A stretch of 64,000 nt of DNA from CAIWHR01 sp963823215 (GCA_963823215.1 CAWGKT010000006.1:186001-250000); one strand, 5' to 3'. Positions 19,468-28,447 are shown, numbered from the stretch's first letter. Numbers and translations are program-made. Notes: generated by a model from the sequence alone, not told the origin.

Positions 19468-20508
19468 ATGCAATTTGCCCGACCCCCGCGTGCCGCCGCC
19501 CTGGCGGCGCTTGCCCTGAGCGTCGTTGTCGCGATGGCGCATGCGGCCGAGGAGCCCGTCCTCAATCTCTACTCGGCCCGCCATTACCAGACCGACGAAG
19601 CGTTGTACGAGAACTTCACCAAGGCGACCGGCATCAGGGTCAACCGGATCGAGGCCGGCGACGAACAGCTGCTCGAGCGAATCAGGAGCGAAGGCGCGAT
19701 GAGCCCCGCCGACATCCTGATGATCGTGGACGCCGCCCGGTTGTGGTCGGCGCAGCAGCAGGGCCTGTTCCAGCCGGTCAGATCGAATGCGCTTGCCGAC
19801 CGGATCCCGGCGGCGATGCGCGACCCGGACGGCAACTGGTTCGGGTTTTCGAGCCGCGCCCGTGTGATCGTCTACAACAGGGCCGCCGTCAATCCGGCCG
19901 ACGTTCCGACTTACGAATCGCTCGCCGAGCCGAAGCAGAAGGGCAAGGTGTGCACGCGCTCGGGCGGCCACCCGTACAACCTGTCCCTGGTTGCGGCGAT
20001 GATCGCGCACAATGGCGAAGCGAGGACCGAGGAATGGGCGAAGGCGGTCGTGGGCAACATGGCACGACCGCCGCGGGGCGGCGACACGGACCAGATCAAA
20101 GGGGTTGCCGTCGGGGAATGCGCCATCGCGTTGTCCAATACCTACTACTACGTCCGGCTGCTGCGCTCGGCGAAGCCCGAGGAGCGGGAGTGGGCGGCGA
20201 AGACCGGCGTCGTCTGGCCGGACCAGTCGACCTATGGCACGCATGTCAACATTGCAGGCGCCGGCGTATTGAAGAATGCGCCGCACCGCGAGAATGCGAT
20301 CAGGTTCCTCGAGTATCTGGCAAGCGATCAGGCGCAGGCCTATTTCGCCAACGGCAACAACGAATGGCCGGCGGTGAAGGGTGCAGTGGCGAAGAATCCG
20401 GAGCTCGAGTCGCTGGGCGCGTTCAAGAGCGACCCGCTGCCCATCGCTACCCTCGGCAAGAACACGCCGGCGGCGCAGAGGCTGCTCGACCGCGCGGGAT
20501 GGAAGTGA
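19468..20508 (+). CDS. fbpA: ferric iron ABC transporter substrate-binding protein
   Basis: Periplasmic Fe(III)-binding protein of the FbpA/FutA/AfuA family, 346 residues. Signal peptide (ALAALALSVVVAMAHA) followed by the typical mature start VLNLYSARHYQTDEALYENFTKATG. The conserved tyrosines that ligate iron in this family correspond to the SNTYYYVRLL segment. Start ATG 19468 has GGAG nine bases upstream; the frame is open four codons more to a TTG. A Fur-like box precedes it. The permease gene lies immediately downstream but on the opposite strand, and an fbpC-type ATPase gene is 24 kb away, so the transporter genes are not in one operon. Confidence 0.93.
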   Translation: MQFARPPRAAALAALALSVVVAMAHAAEEPVLNLYSARHYQTDEALYENFTKATGIRVNRIEAGDEQLLERIRSEGAMSPADILMIVDAARLWSAQQQGLFQPVRSNALADRIPAAMRDPDGNWFGFSSRARVIVYNRAAVNPADVPTYESLAEPKQKGKVCTRSGGHPYNLSLVAAMIAHNGEARTEEWAKAVVGNMARPPRGGDTDQIKGVAVGECAIALSNTYYYVRLLRSAKPEEREWAAKTGVVWPDQSTYGTHVNIAGAGVLKNAPHRENAIRFLEYLASDQAQAYFANGNNEWPAVKGAVAKNPELESLGAFKSDPLPIATLGKNTPAAQRLLDRAGWK

Positions 20509-20520
20509 CGTAACGCGGGA

Positions 20521-22209
20521 TCATCGCGCCAGCGCGACGATCGGCTTGAACTCCGGCACCGGCGCGTGCCGTCCGGCGGCCGTCCCCCGCCGCACCGCAC
20601 GCGCCAGAATCAGCAGCGGCAGTACGCCAACCGCGACGATCGCTAGCGAAGGCAGCGCGGCCTCGGCGAGGCGCTCATCCTGTGCGAGTGTGTACGTGCG
20701 CGTGGCCAGCGTGTCGAAATTGAACGGCCGCAGGACGAGTGTCGCGGGAAGCTCCTTCATGACGTCGACGAAGACCAGCAGCGCCGAAGCGGCAGCGGTC
20801 CGTGCGAGCAGCGGCGCATGGACGCGCAGCAGCGTCGCCATTGCGCTCGAGCCGAGACCGCGCGCCGCGGCATCCATGTTGGGCGTTATCCGCGCGAACG
20901 CCGGTTCAATGCCATTCCAGGCCACCGCGAAGTAACGGACGAGATAGGCGTAGATCAGCGCCACGATCGTTCCGGTGAGCAGCAGCCCGGTCCGGATGCC
21001 GAACTCGCGCTGCATGAATTCGGCGAGCCAGACATCCATCGCTCCCAGCGGCAGCAGCACGCCGACCGCGAGCACGGAGCCCGGAACCGCGTAGCCCAGC
21101 GCGAGCAGGCGGCTCGTCCCAAGGGTGAGTGCGCCCGGGGCGAGCCGGACCGCGTAGGCGACGACGATCGCGAACACCACGGCGAGGAAAGCCGTAACGC
21201 CGGAGACGCGGAAGCTGTTCCAGGCCAATTCGGCGAACCGCACGGCCCCGGGAAGGCCCGGCTCCGACAGTGCGAGCCGACCGAGCAGCAGCAGTGGCAG
21301 AACGAAGCCGATCACGATCGGCGCGACGCAGATGAGCGTTGCCGTCCATGCGCGCCAGCCAAAAAGCGTCGGCTGCACCGGCGCCTTCGGACTGCGCATC
21401 CGGCTGCCGCGAGCCGACCGCGCCGCGCCGCGCGACCATCGCTCGAGCAGCACGGCACCGACGACGAACGCGAGCAAGGCCGCTGACAGCTGCGCCGCGG
21501 CGACCTTGTCGCCGAGCGAGAACCAGGCGCGGTAGATGCCGGTGGTGAAGGTGTCCACGGCGAAATAGGCGACGGTGCCATAGTCCGCAAGCGTTTCCAT
21601 CAATGCCAACGCAATGCCGCCGGCAATGGCCGGGCGCGCGAGCGGCAGGTCGACGCGCCAGAACGCCCGGCGTGCGTCGAGACCCATCGTGCGCGCGGCT
21701 TCGATCAGCGAGGCCGGCCGTTCCAGGAATGCCGTGCGCGCGAGCAGATAGACATACGGATACAAGACTGCGATGAACATCGCGGCGGCGCCACCCAGCG
21801 AGCGCACTTCGGGAAACCAGTAGTCGCCCTTCGACCAGTGGAAAGCGAGCCGGAGCGCGGTCTGCACGGGTCCCGCGTAGTCGAGCCACTCCGTGTAGGC
21901 GTAAGCCATCACGTATGCGGGCATCGCCAGCGGCAACAGCAGCGCCCATTCGAAGAAGCGCGCGCCAGGAAAGCGCCGGTTCGTGACCAGCCAGGCGGTG
22001 ACGGTCCCGCCGAAGGCCACGCCAGCACCGACCAGAACGACCAGTGCGAGCGTATTGGCGACAAATCCGGGCAGCACCGTCGCCACGAGGTGCCCCCAAA
22101 CCTGGCCGTGCCCCGCAGCAAGGCCGAGGCCCAACACGGCGGCCACGGGCAGCGCAGCGAGTGCCGCGGAGGCCATCGCGGCGGCGACGAGAGGAGAGCG
22201 GTTACGCAT
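20521..22209 (-). CDS. fbpB: ferric iron ABC transporter permease
   Basis: A fused two-domain permease, 562 residues with about twelve membrane helices and two copies of the ABC permease EAA-type loop (EAARTMGLDARRAFWRVDLPLARP and DAAARGLGSSAMATLLRVHAPLLA). This architecture fits FbpB-type Fe(III) permeases. The frame is open to a GTG at 22296, but that lies on the divergent -10 element, so ATG 22209 just before the first helix is preferred. It converges on fbpA with 12 bp between stops and is divergent from surE. Confidence 0.92.
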   Translation of the reverse strand: MRNRSPLVAAAMASAALAALPVAAVLGLGLAAGHGQVWGHLVATVLPGFVANTLALVVLVGAGVAFGGTVTAWLVTNRRFPGARFFEWALLLPLAMPAYVMAYAYTEWLDYAGPVQTALRLAFHWSKGDYWFPEVRSLGGAAAMFIAVLYPYVYLLARTAFLERPASLIEAARTMGLDARRAFWRVDLPLARPAIAGGIALALMETLADYGTVAYFAVDTFTTGIYRAWFSLGDKVAAAQLSAALLAFVVGAVLLERWSRGAARSARGSRMRSPKAPVQPTLFGWRAWTATLICVAPIVIGFVLPLLLLGRLALSEPGLPGAVRFAELAWNSFRVSGVTAFLAVVFAIVVAYAVRLAPGALTLGTSRLLALGYAVPGSVLAVGVLLPLGAMDVWLAEFMQREFGIRTGLLLTGTIVALIYAYLVRYFAVAWNGIEPAFARITPNMDAAARGLGSSAMATLLRVHAPLLARTAAASALLVFVDVMKELPATLVLRPFNFDTLATRTYTLAQDERLAEAALPSLAIVAVGVLPLLILARAVRRGTAAGRHAPVPEFKPIVALAR

Positions 22210-22281
22210 TGCGGCGTCCCGCGGCGCGATGCGCAACCGCCGCTGCGACGCACCGGGCACGATTTGATCGCTGCACCATCT

Positions 22282-22331
22282 ATCGATTATAAACACGCCG
22301 CAGAGTGGCGGCGGCGGCGGTTATAATCGAT
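22282..22331. promoter_or_regulatory. symmetrical divergent -10 elements / operator between fbpB and surE
   Basis: ATCGATTATAA (22282-22292) and TTATAATCGAT (22321-22331) are perfect 11-bp inverted arms 28 bp apart. Each arm contains TATAAT pointing outward: at 22322-22327 toward surE and at 22291-22286 toward fbpB. No convincing -35 is seen for either. Confidence 0.6.
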
Positions 22332-22339
22332 GCGCACCC

Positions 22340-23080
22340 ATGCGTATCCTGCTTTCCAACGATGACGGCTACTTTGCCCCGGGCCTCGAGCGCCTTGCCG
22401 CAGCGCTGGCGCCGCGCGCCGAGATCACCGTCGTTGCGCCGGAAGCCGACCGCAGCGGCGCGTCGAATTCCCTGACGCTCGATCGGCCGCTGACGGTGCG
22501 GCGCGCGCCGAGCGGTTTCCTGTTCGTCAATGGAACCCCGACCGACTGCGTGCACCTCGCAGTGACGGGCCTGCTCGACCGCCTGCCCGACCTCGTCATT
22601 TCGGGCATCAATCTCGGCGCGAACATGGGCGACGACACGATCTATTCGGGCACGGTGGCCGCAGCGACCGAGGGCTTCCTGCTCGGCATTCCATCGATTG
22701 CAATTTCGCTCGCGTCGAAGACGGCGACGCACTTCGAGACCGCCGCGGCGGTGGCGCTGGAACTCCTCGATCGGCACGACCGGCAGTCCTTGGGTGCGCG
22801 CCTCCTCAACGTAAACGTGCCCGACCTGCCGCGCGCGATGCTCAAGGGCTTTCGCATCACGCGGCTCGGTCGCCGGCACAAGGCCGAAAATGTCGTCGCG
22901 ACGAAGAGTCCCCGTGGCGAGACGGTGTATTGGGTCGGTGCCGCCGGCGCCGCCGCGGATGCGGGTGAGGGAACTGATTTCCATGCGGTCGAGCAAGGTT
23001 TCGCGTCCGTGACGCCGCTGCAGATCGATCTGACGAGCCACGACGAAATGCCGCAGGTCGACGCGTGGCTCGCGGCGTGA
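22340..23080 (+). CDS. surE: 5'/3'-nucleotidase SurE
   Basis: Survival protein E, a metal-dependent nucleoside monophosphatase, 246 residues. The N-terminal metal site ILLSNDDGYFAPGL, the AP(E)ADRSGAS segment, NGTPTDCVHLA and SGINLGANMGDDTIYSGTVAAA are all intact. It opens the classic surE-pcm-nlpD-rpoS stationary-phase cluster. Its ATG lies only 12 bp after a TATAAT, so a transcript from that element would have a very short leader. Confidence 0.97.
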   Translation: MRILLSNDDGYFAPGLERLAAALAPRAEITVVAPEADRSGASNSLTLDRPLTVRRAPSGFLFVNGTPTDCVHLAVTGLLDRLPDLVISGINLGANMGDDTIYSGTVAAATEGFLLGIPSIAISLASKTATHFETAAAVALELLDRHDRQSLGARLLNVNVPDLPRAMLKGFRITRLGRRHKAENVVATKSPRGETVYWVGAAGAAADAGEGTDFHAVEQGFASVTPLQIDLTSHDEMPQVDAWLAA

Positions 23081-23226
23081 TGAACGACCCCCACGCTCAC
23101 TGTGTGCGGCTTCGCCGCATCCCGCTGTGCGGGACCAGCCTTCGGCTGTCCTGCGGCCTTCGGCCTGGTGTTCGCTGCCCCTCGCGGGGGCGCACAGCGC
23201 CCTTCGGGCGGCCGGGCGGGCGTTGA
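23081..23226 (+). repeat. family A repeat, long form, between surE and pcm
   Basis: Starts one base after the surE stop (TGATGAACG) and ends 20 bp before the pcm ATG. Same long form as at 13775, with a chain of TTCG-loop hairpins; one hairpin loop reads TGTG instead of TTCG. Confidence 0.9.
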
Positions 23227-23246
23227 CGCCAAACAAGAGGAGCGCG

Positions 23247-23930
23247 ATGGGCACCCGCGGCGAAAAGATGTCCGGGATCGGCATGACGTCCACGCGCACG
23301 CGGAACCGGATGGTCGACCGCCTGCGCGCGGATGGCATTCGCGACGAGCTCGTGCTGGAAGCGATGAACGCCACGCCGCGGCATATCTTCGTCGACGAGG
23401 CGCTCGCCATTCGCGCCTACGATGACACGCCGCTGCCGATCGGCAGCGGCCAGACGATCTCTCAGCCCTGGGTCGTCGCCCGGATGACGGAGCTTGCACG
23501 CGCCGGACGCACGCTCGAGCGTGTCCTCGAGGTGGGCACGGGCTGTGGCTACCAGACTGCGGTGCTGGCCCGGATCGCCGGCGAGGTCTACACCGTCGAG
23601 CGCATCGGTGTGCTGGTCGCGAAGGCGCGGCGCAATCTGCAGGCGCTCAAGGTGAAGAACGTGCGGCTCATGCACGGCGACGGCACGGCGGACCTCGGCG
23701 AAGACCTCCAGTTCGACGCGATCATCGTCACGGCGGGCGCAATGCATGTGCCGACCGGCCTCTGCCGATACCTGAAGCCCGGAGGCCGGATGGTGCTTCC
23801 GCTCGCGCAGCACGGCGAGCGCGGCGACGGTGTGCAACGCCTCACGGTGATCGACGCGACGCCGGAGGGTTACCGGGAACAGACGTTCGATGCGGTAAGA
23901 TTTGTTCCGTTGTTGCCGGGACTCGCCTGA
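23247..23930 (+). CDS. pcm: protein-L-isoaspartate O-methyltransferase
   Basis: Repairs damaged aspartyl residues by SAM-dependent methylation, 227 residues. Signatures: the PR(H)IFVDE segment, PIGSGQTISQPWVVARM (substrate loop), SAM motif I VLEVGTGCGYQTAVLA and FDAIIVTAGA. ATG 23247 follows a strong ribosome site (AAGAGGAG); the longer open frame upstream is only the family A repeat. The stop overlaps the nlpD start (TGATG). Confidence 0.96.
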   Translation: MGTRGEKMSGIGMTSTRTRNRMVDRLRADGIRDELVLEAMNATPRHIFVDEALAIRAYDDTPLPIGSGQTISQPWVVARMTELARAGRTLERVLEVGTGCGYQTAVLARIAGEVYTVERIGVLVAKARRNLQALKVKNVRLMHGDGTADLGEDLQFDAIIVTAGAMHVPTGLCRYLKPGGRMVLPLAQHGERGDGVQRLTVIDATPEGYREQTFDAVRFVPLLPGLA

Positions 23931-25009
23931 TGCCGCCTCTGGAGTCTTTCGTCTCGCCAGGATTTTGCCGTGCGCCACGCCTGCGCCGATTTGCTGCCGG
24001 TGTGCTGCTGCTGTGCCTTGCCGCATGCGCGTCGCGTCAGCCAGCCCCGGTCGAAGAGCGTTCGTCGCGCCCGGTGCCGCCGCCAGCCGCATCGGCGCCG
24101 GCGCAACCCGCCCCGGTGTCGAAGCCCGCGACCGAGCCCGACTGGCGGCCGAATACCTACACCGTCAAGCGTGGCGACACTTTGTACGCGATCGCACTCG
24201 ACCACGGCCTCGACTATCGTGAGTTCGCGGCGTGGAACAACCTCGAGAACGTCAATGTCATCCGCCCGGGCCAGGTGCTGCGCCTGGCGGCTCCCGCGGA
24301 GCCGGCCGTGGTTGGTGCGCCGGCAGTGCAGACGGCGCCGCTGAAGAGCGTGGCGCCGGTGGTGGCAGGCGACGCGAGCGCCGCGCCTTCCGCGCCTGTG
24401 GCCGCAGCCGGAACGCGCAACACGGAGAATTACAAGACCCAGCCCAAGCTGGTCAAGGAAGCCTATTCCGAGCAGGCGTTGCGCGACGTCCAGCGTGGCG
24501 CCGCGCCAGCCCCGCCGGCGGCTGTGGCTGCCGCTCCGCCGGCCGCCGTGATCCCGGCGGCGCCGCTCGAGCCGGCCCCGCCGGTGGTCGTTGCGCGTGT
24601 CGATCCCAAACCGGCACCGGAGCCGACGGACGGAGACGAGAGGGTCGACTGGTCCTGGCCGGCCAAAGGCAGGATCGTCACCGGTTTCTCGGAGGCGGCG
24701 AATCTTAAGGGCATCGACATTGCGGGCGCGGCAGGACAGGCGGTGGCCGCTAGCGCGGGTGGCAAAGTCGTCTACGCGGGCACCGGCCTTCGCGGCTACG
24801 GCAAGCTCATCATCGTCAAGCACAGCGGCGCGTATCTTTCCGCCTACGCGCACAACAAGGAGATCCTGGTGAAAGAAGGGCAGCAAGTCGCCAAGGGCCA
24901 GAAGATTGCGGAGATGGGAAACACCGACGCTGACCAGGTCAAGCTGCATTTCGAGATCCGCCGGCACGGCAAGCCCGTCGATCCGCTCCGCTATCTGCCG
25001 CCGGCATGA
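23930..25009 (+). CDS. nlpD: NlpD-like lipoprotein (LysM + degenerate LytM)
   Basis: Outer-membrane lipoprotein that in E. coli activates the AmiC amidase at division. The 359-residue protein has lipobox LAAC near residue 30, a LysM domain at about 75-120 (YTVKRGDTLYAIALDHGL), a Pro/Ala-rich linker and a C-terminal M23 fold from about 240. The zinc motifs are degraded: the expected HxxxD reads LKGID and the HxH reads KLH, so it is an activator rather than a hydrolase, as in known NlpD. Its stop TGA is the first base triplet of the tandem family B repeat that separates it from rpoS. Confidence 0.93.
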   Translation: MPPLESFVSPGFCRAPRLRRFAAGVLLLCLAACASRQPAPVEERSSRPVPPPAASAPAQPAPVSKPATEPDWRPNTYTVKRGDTLYAIALDHGLDYREFAAWNNLENVNVIRPGQVLRLAAPAEPAVVGAPAVQTAPLKSVAPVVAGDASAAPSAPVAAAGTRNTENYKTQPKLVKEAYSEQALRDVQRGAAPAPPAAVAAAPPAAVIPAAPLEPAPPVVVARVDPKPAPEPTDGDERVDWSWPAKGRIVTGFSEAANLKGIDIAGAAGQAVAASAGGKVVYAGTGLRGYGKLIIVKHSGAYLSAYAHNKEILVKEGQQVAKGQKIAEMGNTDADQVKLHFEIRRHGKPVDPLRYLPPA

Positions 25010-25168
25010 GCCCGCCGGGCCGCCCCAAGGGCGAATACCGGAGCGCGAAGCGCGAAGGTACTCCAGTGAGCCCGCCGGGCCGCCCCAAGGGCGAATACCG
25101 GAGCGCGAAGCGCGAAGGTACTCCAGTGAGCCCGCCGGGCCGCCCCAAGGGCGAATACCGGAGCGCGA
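25007..25168 (+). repeat. family B tandem repeat, 60-bp unit, 2.7 copies, at the nlpD-rpoS junction
   Basis: Units 25007-25066 and 25067-25126 are identical; a third is truncated at 25168. Each begins with TGAGCCCGCCGGGCCGCCCC. In the rpoS frame every unit is open and carries a GTG (at 25065 and 25125) followed by SPPGRPKGEYRSAKREG. A single related copy overlaps the start of hrpA. Confidence 0.95.
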
Positions 25169-25187
25169 GGGAGCAGCATTGAGCGGC

Positions 25188-26204
25188 ATGCGTCGCGCCA
25201 CGGACGCGGACCTCGAACTACCCGGGTTCGCGCGCGTGGACGACGCGTTGCGGTGCCACGCGGCGACCGCTGTCGACGACGACCCGCCGACGCCTCGGCC
25301 CGAGCCGGACCACTGGACGCGGGAACTGCCGCTGTCGGCACCGGAACCGGGGCTCGGCGCGGACATCGTCAACGATGTCACGCAGATCTATCTCAATGAA
25401 ATCGGTCAGCACGCGCTGTTGTCCGCGTCCGACGAGCTTGCGCTCGCCCGGGCGACGGCGAAGGGCGATTTCGCGGCGCGGCAACGTCTGATCGAGCACA
25501 ACCTGCGGCTCGTCGTCAGCATCGCGAAGCACTACACCAACCGCGGCCTCGCGCTGCCGGATCTGATCGAGGAAGGCAACCTCGGCCTGATGCACGCACT
25601 CGACAAGTTCGACGCCGAGCGCGGCTTCCGGTTTTCGACATATGCCACCTGGTGGATCCGCCAGGCGGTCGAACGCGCGATCATGAACCAGTCGCGGACC
25701 ATTCGCCTCCCGGCGCACGTCGTCAAGGAGCTGAACGTGGTGCTGCGCGCGCTGCGGCATCTGGAAATGCACGGCCAGCCGGACGGTCGCGACGTGGCAC
25801 TCGAAGACGTCGCCCATCTGCTCGGCAAGCCGGTCGAGCAGGTGCGCAAGGTGTTGCGTTACAACGAACGCATGACCTCGCTCGACGCGCCGCTGGACCG
25901 CGATGGGGGCGTGTCGATAGGCGACGGTCTGATCGATGACGACACGCTGTCTCCCGAGCTCGTGCTGCACAACACCGAGATCGAGGCCTGGGTGCGCATG
26001 TGGCTCGCCGAGCTCAATGATCGGCAGCGCACGGTGATCGAGCGCCGATACGGGTTGAACGAGCGTGAGGTGGCCACGCTGGAGGAGCTCGCGCGCGAGA
26101 TCGGTGTCACGCGCGAGCGGGTCCGGCAGATCCAGGCGGAGGCGCTCGACAAGCTCCGCGCGCGCCTGAAGCGCCGAGGGCTCGATCGCGACGCGCTGCT
26201 GTGA
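25188..26204 (+). CDS. rpoS: RNA polymerase sigma factor RpoS
   Basis: General stress/stationary-phase sigma factor, about 338 residues. Region 1.2 begins at VTQIYLNEIG; region 2 contains RLIEHNLRLVVSIAKHY, GNLGLMHALDKFD and RGFRFSTYATWWIRQAVERAI; region 4 ends with TLEELAREIGVTRERVRQIQ. The context after nlpD confirms RpoS rather than RpoD/RpoH. The start is ambiguous: ATG 25188 or TTG 25179, the latter six bases after GAGGGAG. The frame is also open through the upstream family B repeats, whose GTG codons could give N-terminally extended forms. Confidence 0.95.
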   Translation: MRRATDADLELPGFARVDDALRCHAATAVDDDPPTPRPEPDHWTRELPLSAPEPGLGADIVNDVTQIYLNEIGQHALLSASDELALARATAKGDFAARQRLIEHNLRLVVSIAKHYTNRGLALPDLIEEGNLGLMHALDKFDAERGFRFSTYATWWIRQAVERAIMNQSRTIRLPAHVVKELNVVLRALRHLEMHGQPDGRDVALEDVAHLLGKPVEQVRKVLRYNERMTSLDAPLDRDGGVSIGDGLIDDDTLSPELVLHNTEIEAWVRMWLAELNDRQRTVIERRYGLNEREVATLEELAREIGVTRERVRQIQAEALDKLRARLKRRGLDRDALL

Positions 26205-26206
26205 GT

Positions 26207-26286
26207 TGAACGGCCCCCACGCTCACTACGTTCGCTGCCCCCCGCGGGGGCAGTCAGTGCCCTTCGGGCGGCCGGGCAGGCACTGA
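26207..26286 (+). repeat. family A repeat, short form, after rpoS
   Basis: Begins two bases after the rpoS stop and ends 19 bp before the stop of tgpA on the opposite strand. Shares the same opening and closing sequences as the other copies. It lies between convergent genes and its GC-rich hairpins could act in transcription termination. Confidence 0.88.
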
Positions 26287-26305
26287 GGCGCGTCGTGCCG
26301 GCGCG

Positions 26306-28447
26306 CTAGGCCGTTGCCGCCGCTGCCTTGCGCAGGTCCGCGGCCGTCGGCAGGATCCGCACCGCGCGTCGCAGTCGCCAGAGTGCCGAGGCGCGCTCGA
26401 GATTCGTATCGGTGCGGGCTGCGACCGGGCCGTAACGCAGTTCCGCATACGAATCACCGATGACACGGAACGCCTTTGTGAATTGCGGCCAGCGCGCCGC
26501 CGCACGCGCGGCATAGGCGAGCGGCCCTTCATGCGCCGCGCGCGGCAAACCCGCGCGCGCCAGACGCGCGCACATCGAGTCCCAAAGCGCGCGCGCGCGA
26601 TCCTGGCGTCGGCGCCGCCACGCGAGCCAGCCCAGTAGCGCGCCGACCCAGGCCGTCGCAATGGCCGCTACGACCGCCGTGACCTGCCATGGCGCCAGGA
26701 CACCGAGATTCCATTCTCTCCACAGCGAGCGCTGCCGGTCGAAGTTGAAGCCGATCACGTTGCGGCGCCAGTCGTGATTGATGGCATCCCACGACAGCTG
26801 CAGGCTCTTGAGAAACGTTTCGTCGAGGCGCGCGAGCATCGGGATGGGCTCGCTGTCGGGCAACGAACCGCCGAGGCCCAACTGGATGCGCGACGGCGCG
26901 ACCGCGGCGGTCGGGTCGAGACGCCGCCACTGCCCGCCGACCAGCGCCTCGGCCCAGGCGTGTGCGTCCGACTGGCGCACGATCATGTAGTTTCCGTGCG
27001 GATTGATCGTGCCGCCTTGGTAGCCGGTGACAACGCGCGCGGGGATTCCCGCCGCGCGCAGCAGCACGACGAAGGCGCCGGCGTAATGCTCGCAGAAACC
27101 ACGGCGGGTATCGAACAGGAAGCCGTCCACGGAATTGGCGCGGAGGAGCGGCGGTGCCAGCGTGTAGAAGAACTGTTCCTTGTGGAACCAGTCGAGCACC
27201 GCGTCGATGAACGCTTGGTCGTCGCGATGGTCGCGGCGCAACGTGCGCGCAAATCCGAGCGTCTTCGGATTGGACCGGCCCTCATCGGACGGCAACCGGA
27301 GATTGTCGCTGATCTCCCGTTGGAGTTCGGGGCCCCGCACCGCGGGATAGGCATCGCGCAGCGTCGAGGACTGCTGGTAGCGCAGCGGCTGTGTGACAGG
27401 CACGCGCGCGAGCATCTGCTGATCGCGGGTGAACACCGCGTCGACATCGGTGCGCCTGTCGGCGGCGTCGGCGTCCACCGTCGATTGCGGCAGGCTGGCC
27501 GGCAGATCGAGCGCGAACAACCAGTGCTTCCAGTGCGGCTCGAGCATGACAGTGTAGGCAATGGTTCGGCCGTCACCGCGGGTGAAGGTGCCGGGCGATC
27601 GTTGCGCTGGCAGCGTCCACTCGCGCCCGTCGAAGTCCGTCAGCACGGGGCCTCGCCAATAGCGCATCCACGGTGGGGGAACTGGTCCGTCGAAGTCGAC
27701 ACGGAAGGCCACGGCATCGGACAGCGAGAGTTCGCTGATAAGACCCGGCGCCATGCGATCGGAGAGACCAGAACTGGCGGCGTGGTCGACGGGGACGCCC
27801 CACAGCGGGCCCGGGACGCGCGGAAAGAGGAGGAACAGCATCGCGGCGAGCGGTATCCCCTGCGCGAGCATCCTGAGCGTCACGCCCAGCGGTGTGCGCC
27901 AGCCGCCGGCCAGGGGCGGCAATTGGGCCGGCCGCGAAAGTGCCTGCAGCGCGCCACCGAGGAGGACGATGGCCGGAATGGTCGCCGCCGCGGCAAGCAG
28001 CGATTGGCTGTAGAAGTACGGCGTGATGATCAGCAGGCACGCCAGGCACACGATCATGGTTCCGTCGCGCGCCCGCCGCGTCTCGAGGTATTTGATGCCG
28101 ATCAGCATGAACAGGAAGGCGACACAGGGATCGCGGCCGATGAAATAGCCCATTGCATTGCGGATCGCGATCGCGGTGACGAGCGCGAGGACACCGAGCA
28201 CCCAGGACCGGATGATCTCCGGCGGCATGCCGGGTCGCCTGGCGGCACGTGCGATGAGCATGAAGCGCAGGCCGACGAGCGCTACGCCGAGGCCGCCGAT
28301 CCAGAGTGGCACGAACGCCAGCATCGGCAGCTGCGTGGCCAGCAACAGCGAGCCCAGCCACCGAATCTGGCTGGTGGACAGCGTGTCGTCTCCTGCCGCG
28401 AGCGGCGCACGGCGTTGCCTGCTGAAGAAGAGGTTGGCGGCCCTCAC
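26306..28447 (-). CDS. TgpA-like membrane transglutaminase (DUF3488/DUF4129)
   Basis: A 713-residue inner-membrane protein: six or so N-terminal helices (DUF3488), a periplasmic transglutaminase core with the catalytic Cys in TRRGFCEHYAGAFVVLLRAAGIPARVVTGYQG, His in SDAHAWAEALVGG and Asp in RRLDPTAAV, then one helix and a C-terminal DUF4129-like tail. TgpA is essential in Pseudomonas aeruginosa. The GTG start at 28447 overlaps the stop of the DUF58 gene (GTGA), so it is the third gene of a moxR-DUF58-tgpA operon. The much longer open frame upstream is out-of-frame DUF58 sequence. Confidence 0.92.
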   Translation of the reverse strand: MRAANLFFSRQRRAPLAAGDDTLSTSQIRWLGSLLLATQLPMLAFVPLWIGGLGVALVGLRFMLIARAARRPGMPPEIIRSWVLGVLALVTAIAIRNAMGYFIGRDPCVAFLFMLIGIKYLETRRARDGTMIVCLACLLIITPYFYSQSLLAAAATIPAIVLLGGALQALSRPAQLPPLAGGWRTPLGVTLRMLAQGIPLAAMLFLLFPRVPGPLWGVPVDHAASSGLSDRMAPGLISELSLSDAVAFRVDFDGPVPPPWMRYWRGPVLTDFDGREWTLPAQRSPGTFTRGDGRTIAYTVMLEPHWKHWLFALDLPASLPQSTVDADAADRRTDVDAVFTRDQQMLARVPVTQPLRYQQSSTLRDAYPAVRGPELQREISDNLRLPSDEGRSNPKTLGFARTLRRDHRDDQAFIDAVLDWFHKEQFFYTLAPPLLRANSVDGFLFDTRRGFCEHYAGAFVVLLRAAGIPARVVTGYQGGTINPHGNYMIVRQSDAHAWAEALVGGQWRRLDPTAAVAPSRIQLGLGGSLPDSEPIPMLARLDETFLKSLQLSWDAINHDWRRNVIGFNFDRQRSLWREWNLGVLAPWQVTAVVAAIATAWVGALLGWLAWRRRRQDRARALWDSMCARLARAGLPRAAHEGPLAYAARAAARWPQFTKAFRVIGDSYAELRYGPVAARTDTNLERASALWRLRRAVRILPTAADLRKAAAATA

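Noticed and set aside
23127..23246. N-terminal extension of Pcm
   Set aside because: This stretch is the family A repeat; a strong AAGAGGAG site precedes ATG 23247.
25007..25168. CRISPR array
   Set aside because: The 60-bp units are directly adjacent and identical with no unique spacers, and they encode an open frame, so it is a tandem repeat.
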